Source: Candidatus Acidianus copahuensis (lineage in GTDB: Archaea; Thermoproteota; Thermoprotei_A; Sulfolobales; Sulfolobaceae). From it: 64,000 bases of DNA. The notes under the pieces are model-generated. The model ran no database searches. It saw only the letters and a program-made list of their open reading frames with translations, and was not told the DNA's origin. The DNA lies in the NCBI RefSeq assembly GCF_000632495.1, contig NZ_JFZT01000015.1, forward strand, positions 72,673 through 136,672, written 5' to 3'. The first letter of the stretch is position 1; each line of letters starts with the position of its first letter. Shown here in pieces: positions 9,205 through 17,614 of the stretch. The position numbers and the translations under genes are program-made.

Positions 9205-9417
9205 GATGGAGAAACACTGTAAGGAGTTCAAACTAGCTAACCCAGCCTACACTTCTAGGACTTGCTCAAGTCGGAGTTACGTTAAAAGTGAGATTCCTCA
9301 CAGAGGACTTTGCTTGTGAAATCTGTAGTTTCATTGCTGACCTTGATTTAGTTGGTTCTCTTAACGTTTTCCCCGCTGCTCGGAGTTACCTTAGTGCATG
9401 TGGAGTTTTTGTGAGGT
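9205..9417 (+). pseudogene. Remnant of TnpB (IS200/IS605-type), C-terminal end
   Basis: Two frames together read ANPAYTSRTCSSRSYV and then DFACEICSFIADLDLVGSLNV. These are the zinc-ribbon (CxxC pairs) and the last RuvC motif with its Asp, as found at the C-terminus of TnpB RNA-guided nucleases of IS200/IS605-family transposons. One Cys of the first pair is already Ser/Arg, and a frameshift separates the two blocks. The N-terminal two thirds are missing. This is a dead remnant. It matters because it places a right-end hairpin next to an identifiable tnpB tail. Confidence 0.75.
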
Positions 9418-9446
9418 AGTAAGACCGCTCTAAAGGTCAAGACAGT
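9417..9446 (+). repeat. Decayed right-end sequence after the tnpB remnant
   Basis: Directly after the tnpB tail comes CCGCTCTAAAG followed by a degenerate tail ending ACAGTTC. It matches the core of the 49-base repeat at 57965 and 61384 (CCGCTCTAAAGAGCGAGG then TTTCAGTTGT), which links that repeat family to TnpB elements. Confidence 0.45.
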
Positions 9447-9484
9447 TCACGGAATAATTATGTTCCATACTTGTTTGGACTCTA

Positions 9485-9494
9485 TTTAAAATAT
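9485..9494 (+). promoter_or_regulatory. TATA box of the MFS transporter
   Basis: TTTAAAATAT is centred near 9489.5, which puts a leaderless start on the ATG at 9516. Confidence 0.5.
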
Positions 9495-9515
9495 AACAAA
9501 GGAAGAATGAGAGTA

Positions 9516-10886
9516 ATGGAAGGGACTAAATCTAATAAGGATGATAGAAGTATAAAGTCAGATCCTATCAAGGCATTCGATGATGCACAAGTTTCTGGAA
9601 GACATTATAAATGGGCCACGTTAACCGCTATGGGCGACTTCTTAGATGCCGGTTCCATAGTCGCAGGTGCTGCTTCTGTAACTTATTGGGTAACATACTT
9701 TAAGTTATCTTCTCTCTTCTTAGGAGTAATTGCAGCTCTCAGTCCCAATGCTTTTGCAGCTTGGCTGGGAGCTTTAATAGCTGGGCCCTTAGGGGACAAA
9801 TATGGTAGAAAGGCTATATATACATATGACCTTATAGCTTACGCAATAGGCGCCTTAATTATTACCATTTCACTTAATCCATTTACTCTAATTGCTGGGT
9901 ATATTATTATGGGTCTTGCAGTAGGAATAGATGTGCCTACATCTTGGGCTTTAATAGCAGAAATTTCCCCTAAGAGAGGGAGGGGTAGGTTAATGAGCTT
10001 CACTAACCTTTTCTGGTATATTGGTCCAATAGTGGTTTTACTAGCTGCAATAGGTTCAAGTCCCCTTGGAGTCAATACCTTTAGAGTCCTTTTCGGCATT
10101 TTAACTGCATCAGCTATTATTACGTGGTTACTAAGAAGGGGAATAATAGAGTCTCCTAGGTGGGCATACATTAAGGGTAAAAAACAAGTTGTTCAAGATG
10201 CATTGAACAAATTGGGATCAGGAGCGCAAGCAGAAGAAGGGGAGAAGGTAGAATTTAGTTGGACGAAACTCTTTAAGTACTGGAAAGGGTTAGCGCTAAT
10301 GATTCCACTTTATATTTTCTGGGGAGTTCCTGCGGGTACTTTTGGATTTTTCCTACCTTATATAGCTAATGATGCTGGAATAAAATCAGCTGCATTAGAT
10401 GATCTAATAGATATAGCTTGGTTCGCTACAGCTATAATAGCTATAATTGTTGTCTACATGACGTTAGGAGATAAGATAGATAGAAATCTAACCTATGCTA
10501 TATCTGCGGCTATTTGCGCATTAGGATTTGCAATTCCCATATTTTTACCAATAACTATACTAGGAGTTGCGATGGCTAACGTAGTTCTATTCGGTTTTGG
10601 ACAAGGAGTAGGTCTATGGCCAATAAACAGGCTATGGTCAGTAGAATTATTTCCTACCGAAATAAGAAATACCGCTCAAGGATTTGTATGGGCGTGGATG
10701 AGATTCGCGATAGGTCTATGGAGCATCTTCGTACCATCTATAATCGCGATTATAGGCTATTCTGCGATCGCAGCTGTAGCAACAGCATTCTTCGTAGTAA
10801 GTATTATATTAGCTATGCTATTTGGTCCGAAATCTCAGGGCAAATCCCTGGAAGAAGTAATAAGAGATTTTTATAAAAAAGAATAA
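9516..10886 (+). CDS. MFS transporter (metabolite:H+ symporter type)
   Basis: About 456 residues with 12 membrane segments in two halves. The loop between helices 2 and 3 carries the MFS signature (AGPLGDKYGRKAIY), and a second copy after helix 8 is TLGDKIDRN. A hydrophilic loop of some 45 residues separates the halves. The sugar/organic acid porter branch fits best. The open frame extends upstream to a TTG at 9471 and an ATG at 9507, but the TATA box at 9485-9494 argues for 9516. The gene stands alone between tnpB debris and an eroded region. A T-run at 10889 follows the stop. Confidence 0.82.
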   Translation: MEGTKSNKDDRSIKSDPIKAFDDAQVSGRHYKWATLTAMGDFLDAGSIVAGAASVTYWVTYFKLSSLFLGVIAALSPNAFAAWLGALIAGPLGDKYGRKAIYTYDLIAYAIGALIITISLNPFTLIAGYIIMGLAVGIDVPTSWALIAEISPKRGRGRLMSFTNLFWYIGPIVVLLAAIGSSPLGVNTFRVLFGILTASAIITWLLRRGIIESPRWAYIKGKKQVVQDALNKLGSGAQAEEGEKVEFSWTKLFKYWKGLALMIPLYIFWGVPAGTFGFFLPYIANDAGIKSAALDDLIDIAWFATAIIAIIVVYMTLGDKIDRNLTYAISAAICALGFAIPIFLPITILGVAMANVVLFGFGQGVGLWPINRLWSVELFPTEIRNTAQGFVWAWMRFAIGLWSIFVPSIIAIIGYSAIAAVATAFFVVSIILAMLFGPKSQGKSLEEVIRDFYKKE

Positions 10887-10888
10887 GA

Positions 10889-10895
10889 TTTTTTT
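10889..10895 (+). terminator. Oligo-T terminator
   Basis: Seven consecutive T residues start two bases after the stop codon of the MFS gene, the usual archaeal termination signal. Confidence 0.5.
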
Positions 10896-11484
10896 ATTTG
10901 ACTAAAATTCATTATAAAATTTTTTATAAAGTGAAATAAATCGGAAAAGAGTAGTACGTAAGTGTTATTAGGAGATTGGTTAGGAATTCCATAAAGAGGA
11001 GGGATGACGTAAAGTTTTAAAGTCGTAACGTAGGGATTAAGACAATAATGCTGATCTTAACTAGGTAAAGATCTCTCACAGACGTGAAAAGATCAATCAT
11101 GGTGTACTCTTGGTCATAAGCAGAAAAGTGCATAACTACTTTATCGTTTTAGTGATTCAATTTTCACAGATGACTTGAAACTTTAGATAAACATTGATGG
11201 ACAGTTAGAGTGCAAACGTGAGTATTTAAGACGAGAATTCAGTAAAGGCCTCAAAGAGATTAGACCATGAGGTAGAACAACTGGTATTCTTGTCTTAATT
11301 AATGACAAGAACCCTACCTTGCATACATGAACTAATTGAAATTCTTGGATTCAGCTTTCATAGAACGTTGATGCCATCATATTATCCATACTACTTAACG
11401 GAATATTCTATCGAACAACCAGAATAGATCACAACCTAACATGTATGCGTCAATCTAATTAAGTTTCCTCTATTACTGTCTATT
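10896..11484. other. Eroded coding sequence, no intact gene
   Basis: No open gene in about 590 bases. A plus-strand frame from about 11160 to 11340 reads like protein with a few stops (INIDGQLECKREYLRREFSK, then GRTTGILVLINDKNPTLHT). It is followed in another frame by ILGFSFHRTLMPSYYPYYL. It looks like a decayed gene, possibly a transposase, but I cannot identify it. Confidence 0.4.
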
Positions 11485-12252
11485 ATGATTAAATCGATCA
11501 GGATCATGAAGGTAGGAGATCACGGAGAAGTCCCAGGTCCGGAAGTGTTTTGGATGAGGGAATTCAACTCATGGGTTAAGCTATCCTTCTTTTCCTTTCT
11601 AGTAAATACAGATGATGGATATCTGTTAATAAATACAGGATTACCCGACGACTTATACCTTAGAAATAAGTTCCTAAAAGAATGGGCCGGAGAGAGATGT
11701 AGATTTGGTTTTAAGGAAGAAGAGAAGGTCGAAAACCAGCTAAAGCAAATAGGTCTTTCAACAGATGATATATCCCGTGTTCTTATAACTCCAGTCCAGG
11801 ACTATACCATAGGGAGGATAAATCTCTTTAATAATTCCAAGCTATACTTTTCAGAGAGAGGGTGGTTTGAAGATGTGGTTAACCCAAGGCAATCTCCATT
11901 TCTAAATAGGGATATATATCTTCCAAGATATGTGAGGGAAAATCTCTTTGAGAATGCATGGAATAGAATTGAGTTAATAAAAGATGGACAACTACTTGAC
12001 GGGTTACACGTAAAGTGGACTGGTTGCCATCATAGAAGCTCTATGTCCATAATAGCTGAGATTAAGGGAAAGAGAATTTGTATTACCGACTCAGCCTTTG
12101 TAAAGAGAAATCTCGAGGAAAACTTACCCATTGGAATAGCCGAGGATATATACGAATGCATTAATGCGTATGCTTACCTAAAGGATAACTGTTATACCAT
12201 AATTCCAGCCTATGATTCTGAAAACCCTACAGGAGAATTGAAGGTGGAATAA
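11485..12252 (+). CDS. Metallo-beta-lactamase-fold protein lacking the zinc motif
   Basis: The 255-residue protein has the overall layout of N-acyl-homoserine-lactonase-like MBL hydrolases. It has N-terminal strands with FLVNTDDGYLLINTGLPDD (where active members have ILFDTGP), a middle helix, a GCHHRSSMS block replacing GHTPGTQ, and ITDSAF replacing VSDAIY. The defining HxHxDH zinc motif is not there: the site reads TPVQDYT, with every ligand replaced. It is therefore most likely a pseudoenzyme with a binding or regulatory role, or it uses another site. A catalytic relative with the full motif is at 51936. The gene stands alone and ends in a perfect palindrome. Function is unknown. Confidence 0.7.
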   Translation: MIKSIRIMKVGDHGEVPGPEVFWMREFNSWVKLSFFSFLVNTDDGYLLINTGLPDDLYLRNKFLKEWAGERCRFGFKEEEKVENQLKQIGLSTDDISRVLITPVQDYTIGRINLFNNSKLYFSERGWFEDVVNPRQSPFLNRDIYLPRYVRENLFENAWNRIELIKDGQLLDGLHVKWTGCHHRSSMSIIAEIKGKRICITDSAFVKRNLEENLPIGIAEDIYECINAYAYLKDNCYTIIPAYDSENPTGELKVE

Positions 12253-12270
12253 AATAATTTAAATTATTTT
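12251..12270. terminator. Perfect 20-base palindrome at the stop codon
   Basis: AAAATAATTTAAATTATTTT is its own reverse complement and begins inside the stop codon of the MBL-fold gene. It probably acts as a terminator or mRNA 3' end. Confidence 0.4.
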
Positions 12271-13125
12271 ATAAAAAGTTAAATTTTTATGTATAGAATA
12301 TTTAGTATATTCTTAAAAGTTAAGGAAGATTTATCTCTATAGAGGTTAGGGGTAGAGAGGGGGTAAATATTCCATTCATGAGCGAAGGACGAATTGATCC
12401 TTACGTGGAATGCGAACATCTTGACCCATCGATCTTACTGCTTCATCTCCATACTTAATCCTATACTGTTGAGGTTCTGTTTTGCGAGACCGTTTTGTTA
12501 CATGCGAGTATGGGTTATGGGATCAAGGAGTTAACAGCTAAGGTTACTTTGTTCATTAGTCTGAACTAACTCATCGAGATCTCTATTAAAATGGAATCAC
12601 AGTTTATAAAGATGTTTAGGAAAAGCGATTTTTATATACCTTCATAAGGAGACTTTCATCCTTATTACATCTACTCTTAACCACAAAGAGATAAAATCCT
12701 TATTCAGATAATAGTGATTATTGTAGACCTTAAGTTTTGCACTTATGATGAGTGAAATAGGATAGAAAGTTAACGTTAGCACGTGAGTTATATAACACGT
12801 TTTATTGGATACTATCTTTTAGGTTCACTTCAATGAGTCCACGAGGGCAAACAGGGGATTACAGGACAGAACAAGACTTGGAAGCGATTATGGATATAGT
12901 TAATCGCTTTACTTGATATGAAAAGCTGAGACGATCTCTATACTAGTTAATTTGACAATAGTTGTTCTCTAACTCTATGTCCATTTACCAGATCATAGTG
13001 TTTCAAAATTGATAAATCGTCCGTTATTAACGAAGTTATTAAGACTTTACTATCAATCGACTACACTGCCGACAAATACACAATTATTGCGAAAAGTTGA
13101 TAACCTATCCTGTAAATCTACATTC
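12271..13125. other. Long region without an intact gene
   Basis: About 850 bases with stops in all frames. Short stretches look like decayed coding sequence (for example around 12830-12900), but none could be named. The open frame of the downstream HAD gene extends back to a TTG at 13009, but those 39 residues have no hydrolase similarity. Confidence 0.4.
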
Positions 13126-13785
13126 ATGAAAGCTGTTCTCTTTGATATAGACGATACGATTATGAGAGAATCGCAAGCTCATAGAAAGGCATTTTATTCA
13201 CTTTTTAAACAACTTAATTTAACGTCAGATCTTTCGTCCATTAACGTTCATGGAATGACTGACAGAAGAATAATCCAAGAAGCTGCGCACTTGTCAGGAG
13301 TTAAAGTTGATTTAGATAAATCAATTAAGATATTAGTTAGCTACTTTATGGAATATTTTAATCCATCAGATATTAATCTACTTCCCGGTTCAAGAGAGAC
13401 AATCAACGCGCTTAAGCAATTCGTTAAAATAGGGATTGTAACAGGAAATTGTAGAGACGTTGCAGTAAAGAGACTTAGTTCAGCAAAAATTGATTTCGAA
13501 GTGGGAGGATTCGGAGATAAATTCATAGATAGAACGGACGTAGTGAGAGAGGCAATTAAAGGATTGATAGAAAGATATGGAGAAGTAGAAGTATACGTAA
13601 TAGGAGATACACCTAGAGACATTGAGGCTGGAAAAAAGAATAAGGCTAACACCATTGGAGTCGCAACTGGGGTTTATTCTAGGGAAGATTTGGGTGATGC
13701 AGACCTAGTTATTAACAACCTTGAAGAAAGGGAAAAATTACTTTCTTTCATAATGGGAAAAGATATACTACATTATCATCTATAA
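13126..13785 (+). CDS. HAD-superfamily hydrolase (phosphoglycolate phosphatase-like)
   Basis: A 219-residue HAD phosphatase. Motif I is MKAVLFDIDDTI at the N-terminus (nucleophile and acid/base Asp). Motif II is the VTGN turn near residue 105, motif III is a Lys/Arg around residues 130-170, and motif IV is VIGDTPRDIEAGKK. A small helical cap lies between motifs I and II. It removes phosphate from a small phosphorylated metabolite, and the substrate is not evident. The ATG at 13126 was chosen because motif I begins immediately, as is usual for the family, and the upstream extension has a weak TTG start. Confidence 0.85.
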   Translation: MKAVLFDIDDTIMRESQAHRKAFYSLFKQLNLTSDLSSINVHGMTDRRIIQEAAHLSGVKVDLDKSIKILVSYFMEYFNPSDINLLPGSRETINALKQFVKIGIVTGNCRDVAVKRLSSAKIDFEVGGFGDKFIDRTDVVREAIKGLIERYGEVEVYVIGDTPRDIEAGKKNKANTIGVATGVYSREDLGDADLVINNLEEREKLLSFIMGKDILHYHL

Positions 13786-13841
13786 TTTCCCGATTGAAAT
13801 TAGTATTAACAAAAAACAGTAATTATATACTTCTATCTCGT

Positions 13842-14261
13842 TCACTTTAAAATTTTTTCAGTAAACACCTCTATTCCCAAACTCTCAGCTAACCTCTTGT
13901 ACTTTTCAGGGATTGAAAGACATAGTATGTAGCCTCTAACTTTTCCTGAAAATTTTTGCTTAATATATTTAAGCCTAATTAATAATTGCTCTATCGTCGA
14001 AGAGTCGGCATAGTTTTTTGGTAAGAAGACATTAATGTAAGAATCGTCTTTATAGTAAATTATAGTCAACGGATATCCAAGACTAACGATATCGATATCG
14101 TCAATTACTGTCTCTCTCCTTATGTCCGGAAGACTTATTCCTCTATCTTTGAGTTTTTCCCCAAAGAAATTAATAATACTGAAGTCTATCTCTTCCTCTT
14201 TTCTACTCATGTTAAGAAGGAATTCATATAGGTTATCCTCTAGTTGTTTTTCCTCATGCAT
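13842..14261 (-). CDS. Uncharacterised protein, 139 residues
   Basis: A soluble, charged protein. The N-terminal 50 residues are helical and acidic (EEKQLEDNLYEFLLNMSRKE). The C-terminal half has alternating strands (LTIIYYKDDSYINVFL, then VRGYILCLSI) and ends in an amphipathic helix. The strand-helix pattern could fit a small nuclease-like or Rossmann-like fold, but no motif is clear. It lies 36 bases downstream of, and in line with, the membrane protein gene at 14298, so the two may be co-transcribed. Function is unknown. Confidence 0.6.
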   Translation of the reverse strand: MHEEKQLEDNLYEFLLNMSRKEEEIDFSIINFFGEKLKDRGISLPDIRRETVIDDIDIVSLGYPLTIIYYKDDSYINVFLPKNYADSSTIEQLLIRLKYIKQKFSGKVRGYILCLSIPEKYKRLAESLGIEVFTEKILK

Positions 14262-14297
14262 GAAATTATTTTAGCATTATTTTATAAAAAATTTTCT

Positions 14298-14774
14298 TCA
14301 TAATTTCTTCTCGAACTCTTTTTCTTCGCTTAACATTTTCTTATACATAAACTCAAGAAGAATTGAGACTACAACAATATTCATTAAGAGAAACATAATT
14401 ATGCCTAAGATATAGGGCTGAGATATTGGATAAACCTTAGTATATAGAGCAGGGGAGATCATAAGAGTTGTTGAGAGAAAAGTATCTCCTAACATCCAAA
14501 GGACCAATAAAGCCGTCTTTATCTTCCATCCGAGGTCATGCAACGATACTCCCAAAAGGTAACCTCCTATGACAAGTGAAAACTCCTCTATACCTCTTAT
14601 CCATAAAAAGGTTACACCTAGATTGAAGAAAAAGGGGATATGCCAAAGAATTCCTAGAAATATTCCAGGAATAACTGCAAAAGTGGTTTTCTTTGAACTA
14701 CTATAGCCAAGCAAGGAACCTGCAGCGAATAAGGAATAATGAGCTAACATATAAGGAATAACATTATAGTTCAT
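14298..14774 (-). CDS. Membrane protein, possibly DUF1404 family
   Basis: The 158-residue protein has four to five hydrophobic segments and a short charged C-terminal tail (EEKEFEKKL). The first segment begins MLAHYSLFAAGSLLGY, which resembles the small Sulfolobales membrane family DUF1404. That assignment is from memory of the pattern and is tentative. No catalytic or transport motif is visible. The gene lies in line between an amidohydrolase and a small soluble protein, all on the minus strand. Confidence 0.6.
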   Translation of the reverse strand: MNYNVIPYMLAHYSLFAAGSLLGYSSSKKTTFAVIPGIFLGILWHIPFFFNLGVTFLWIRGIEEFSLVIGGYLLGVSLHDLGWKIKTALLVLWMLGDTFLSTTLMISPALYTKVYPISQPYILGIIMFLLMNIVVVSILLEFMYKKMLSEEKEFEKKL

Positions 14775-14838
14775 TAATTCTTCTACAGAAGGATTAACCG
14801 TTATAACTATTAGAAAGACTGGATATTATCGAATTCCT

Positions 14839-15666
14839 TCATTTCCCTATGAGTTTTAAAAAATTGTCTCTCATTACAGAACTATTATATCCGACGGAAT
14901 CTATAGTAGATCTTGCATGGCCCAATATAGTTTGACCGCTATAGTTAGGAAAATCGCTTCCATAAATTACCTTATCTTTTAGATTTTCAAGGTTTGGTAA
15001 ATATTCCCTTAATTTCATGGGAGGTATTGATGAGATCTCGAGGAAAACGTTGTTATAACTTTCTGCTAAGTATGTCGCTACCCTTGTCCAAAAGGGTCTT
15101 CCAGAATGCGCTAAGACGATCTTCAGCTTTGGGAAGTCTTCTGCAATATCCTGTATAAATATTGGATCGCCATACTTGTTTCTAGCTAACGAAGTAACGC
15201 TTGTCCCAGTATGAATTATAACTGGTAAAGAATGATCCTGTGCAAATTCGTAGATTTTCTCTAGTTGTTTTAATCCACCTTCTTCTTCCCTATACGCATT
15301 TGGTTTAAAGAAATGATGAACGGGATGAAGCTTTATTCCCACTATTCCTAAATCATACTGAAAACCCAATTCCTCTTTAACGTCGATTTGGCAGTTAGGA
15401 TTTAAAGTTCCATATTGTAGGAATCTTTCATCTGTACTTCTCCACTTAACTTGAGAGTAAAAACCGTCAGTACAGGACGAACTACCACATGGGTAGGAAG
15501 GGACTAAAACCACTTTCTCAACAATTACTTCGTCATCTTCAAGGAGTACTTCTTCTCTTCTAAAATCATGTGAACCCACGATTTTGACAAAATCGTAACA
15601 GTGCTCAGGCATCTTGCCAAGTCCTAGATGAACGTGAGAATCTATTATCTTGAGTTTACTAGCCAT
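14839..15666 (-). CDS. Amidohydrolase family 2 protein (metal-dependent TIM-barrel hydrolase or decarboxylase)
   Basis: The 275-residue protein starts IDSHVHLG (HxH metal ligands on strand 1). It then has GIKLHPVHHFF, VIIHTGTS (metal His), VLAHSGRPFW (second His) and YGSDFPN (metal Asp near the C-terminus). This is the pattern of the amidohydrolase_2 group, which includes hydrolases of C-C and C-N bonds and ACMSD-type decarboxylases. A close paralog lies at 33300. The two share PNAYREEEG and the metal-site blocks almost unchanged, so they likely act on related substrates. The paralog sits beside thiolase-like and DUF35 genes, which hints at degradation of an organic acid. Confidence 0.8.
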   Translation of the reverse strand: MASKLKIIDSHVHLGLGKMPEHCYDFVKIVGSHDFRREEVLLEDDEVIVEKVVLVPSYPCGSSSCTDGFYSQVKWRSTDERFLQYGTLNPNCQIDVKEELGFQYDLGIVGIKLHPVHHFFKPNAYREEEGGLKQLEKIYEFAQDHSLPVIIHTGTSVTSLARNKYGDPIFIQDIAEDFPKLKIVLAHSGRPFWTRVATYLAESYNNVFLEISSIPPMKLREYLPNLENLKDKVIYGSDFPNYSGQTILGHARSTIDSVGYNSSVMRDNFLKLIGK

Positions 15667-15771
15667 GATTCAAATTCGTTGTGAGGTATTAAATATTGTT
15701 CATAAGCATTGACAAGAGCGTTCCAAAATAGAACGGGAAAAGAAAAATAAGTTGCCTTTAAAAGGAATAGT

Positions 15772-15981
15772 TTATCCTCCCCACACCGGACTACTTGAAC
15801 TCGTGGAGCTTGACTGAGTTGACGTTGAACTAGACGAAGTGGAGTAAGAAGAAGTTGAAGACGTAGGAGTAGTATGAGTTGTATGGGGGATACCAATAGC
15901 GAAGAAAACTCCTCCGGCAATTATTACCAAGGCTGAGATAACTAGTAAAGCAATTTCTAGAAGGGTTAAAGGTTTTTTCAT
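15772..15981 (-). CDS. Small membrane-anchored Ser/Thr-rich protein
   Basis: From the ATG at 15981 this gives 69 residues: MKKPLTLLEIALLVISALVI starts a basic, single-helix anchor. About 40 residues of almost pure Ser/Thr/Pro/Tyr follow, of the type that is O-glycosylated on Sulfolobales surface proteins. The protein ends shortly after, with PVWGG and no folded domain. A TTTTTTAATATG box centred near 16006 supports this start over the ATG at 16002. It resembles the N-terminus of a binding protein or S-layer-associated protein without its body, so it may be a truncated gene or a genuine small surface peptide. Confidence 0.55.
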   Translation of the reverse strand: MKKPLTLLEIALLVISALVIIAGGVFFAIGIPHTTHTTPTSSTSSYSTSSSSTSTQSSSTSSSSPVWGG

Positions 15982-16440
15982 GAAATAAGTTCTAATTATC
16001 ATATTAAAAAATTTTTTCCCAAATCTCTTTATAAAAAGTATTTACATTATTCTAGTACCCGCAGTCCAATGAAGGTCTAATGCAATATTTTCATGAACAG
16101 CATATACCTTTCGATCTTTCAGACTCATTAATAAAAGGTTAGAAAGAGTGAGAAGTAAAAGACGAAGGATCTGAATATAGTTCTCATGTAAGAGATGTTC
16201 AGGAGAACTAGAAAAACTCGTTGACTATTAAATTATAGAGAACTTGAGGCCAAGAACTTATGATAAGATGTTGTATAAATAATAACTGAATTATTTAGCG
16301 TCGATTGCCGACAAAATCTTAATAACCACGTTGGTTACGACCTAACTTAACTATTTATCAATTTTGCAATGTCTTGTGCATTTTTCCCTCAAAGCTCATC
16401 TGGGAAAAAATTAATAAGGAAACACAAAAAAGGAAAGAAA
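15982..16440. other. Intergenic region with a short dispersed repeat
   Basis: No gene seen. At 16063-16080 there is an 18-base AGTCCAATGAAGGTCTAA that recurs with one mismatch at 19962-19979, in both cases next to a membrane protein gene. The downstream open frame reaches back to 16369, but the A/T box near 16407-16415 and the AAAGGAAAG before 16441 favour the later start. Confidence 0.35.
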
Positions 16441-17472
16441 ATGGACAAGAGATCCATTATTTTATTAGCTTTCGCGATTAATAGCGTCGAGCCAATAAGT
16501 CTTGAAGTAAATCACGAAGGACTGATCAATTCTTTACTTTCTATTCCCTTGATCCTCGACGTATTCATTCTTGTTTACCTTCTTATAAGAAAGGAGTGGT
16601 CTGGGAAAGGTTTTTTCGGCTACCTTTCAAAATATAAAACTTGGGCTTTAGCTCAGCTCTTCTCTTGGATATTTAGTTATTTCCTCTACGTCGTTTACAC
16701 CTTCGTTTATATCGCATATTGGCTTCTTCCCTCATTTCCATATGAAGGTTCTCTAATAATTGCGATGGCGGTAGCCTCATCCTTGCTTGTGTTAAGCAAC
16801 TACGGTTATTATTTCCTTATTGGAACAGCAATCTTGGAGATAATCTTTTCCTTACCTATTGGCTGGAAGTTTATGCCTAACTTTTCCTATCAGATTCCTT
16901 CTGGGATAATCTCCACAAGCCTTCTTCTCCTCTGCATAACGTTAGTTCCTTATGTCAAGGGAAAAAGTTCCTATAGCTGGGTAATATGGCCAGCATTTGC
17001 GGTCTCTAGTATCTTTACAATCTTGGGTTCATTTTTTTCTCCTCCAGTCTTCGCCAAAGAAATGAGTAGTATAGGCTTATTTTCCCTTATTTTGGTCGAA
17101 TATTTGTCGCTAAAGAACGTCCTATCAGAGTTTAGACTATATTTCCCATTAATTATGGCTGGAGTTTTGATTATGTCAATATTAAGTACTATGGTCAATT
17201 ACTCTTCATTCTATAATCTAACTGCAGATCCTTCAAGTATATCCTTGTTTGTTTCCCTTTCTCTAGGTTTTCCGTCCCTTCTACTTTTATACAAAGGGAT
17301 AAGATATTACGTTATAGTCTCAATAGGCGAGATCATGATAGGTTATGGTATTGTCTCTTTCCTTATCTCAATTTCTGGAATATATCTATACGCTACTTTA
17401 TTAGGTTCGATATTACCTCCATTTATAGCTTTACTAATATCTAAATTGAGGTTAAGTCAAAATAAAAGCTAA
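16441..17472 (+). CDS. Polytopic membrane protein, unknown function
   Basis: About 343 residues with some ten hydrophobic segments and very short loops. I see no transporter signature, nucleotide site or conserved polar cluster. It is unusually rich in Ser, Tyr and aromatic residues for a transporter. The frame extends upstream to an ATG at 16369, but that adds a basic stretch (KKLIRKHKKGKK), and the promoter and purine-rich site fit the ATG at 16441 better. It stands alone. Confidence 0.6.
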   Translation: MDKRSIILLAFAINSVEPISLEVNHEGLINSLLSIPLILDVFILVYLLIRKEWSGKGFFGYLSKYKTWALAQLFSWIFSYFLYVVYTFVYIAYWLLPSFPYEGSLIIAMAVASSLLVLSNYGYYFLIGTAILEIIFSLPIGWKFMPNFSYQIPSGIISTSLLLLCITLVPYVKGKSSYSWVIWPAFAVSSIFTILGSFFSPPVFAKEMSSIGLFSLILVEYLSLKNVLSEFRLYFPLIMAGVLIMSILSTMVNYSSFYNLTADPSSISLFVSLSLGFPSLLLLYKGIRYYVIVSIGEIMIGYGIVSFLISISGIYLYATLLGSILPPFIALLISKLRLSQNKS

Positions 17473-17614
17473 AGTAATTTCAGAGAAGTTAGATATTATT
17501 TTTCCATCTGCTGATGGAGTATCTAATTTTTTATATTCTTATAATAACAATTATTGATAGATACAACACTTATGAACAACGGTAAGTTCATTTCTGGAGT
17601 GGATCCTTGATAAC

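Noticed and set aside
13009..13125. N-terminal extension of the HAD hydrolase from a TTG
   Set aside because: No similarity to the fold, which begins directly at the ATG at 13126.
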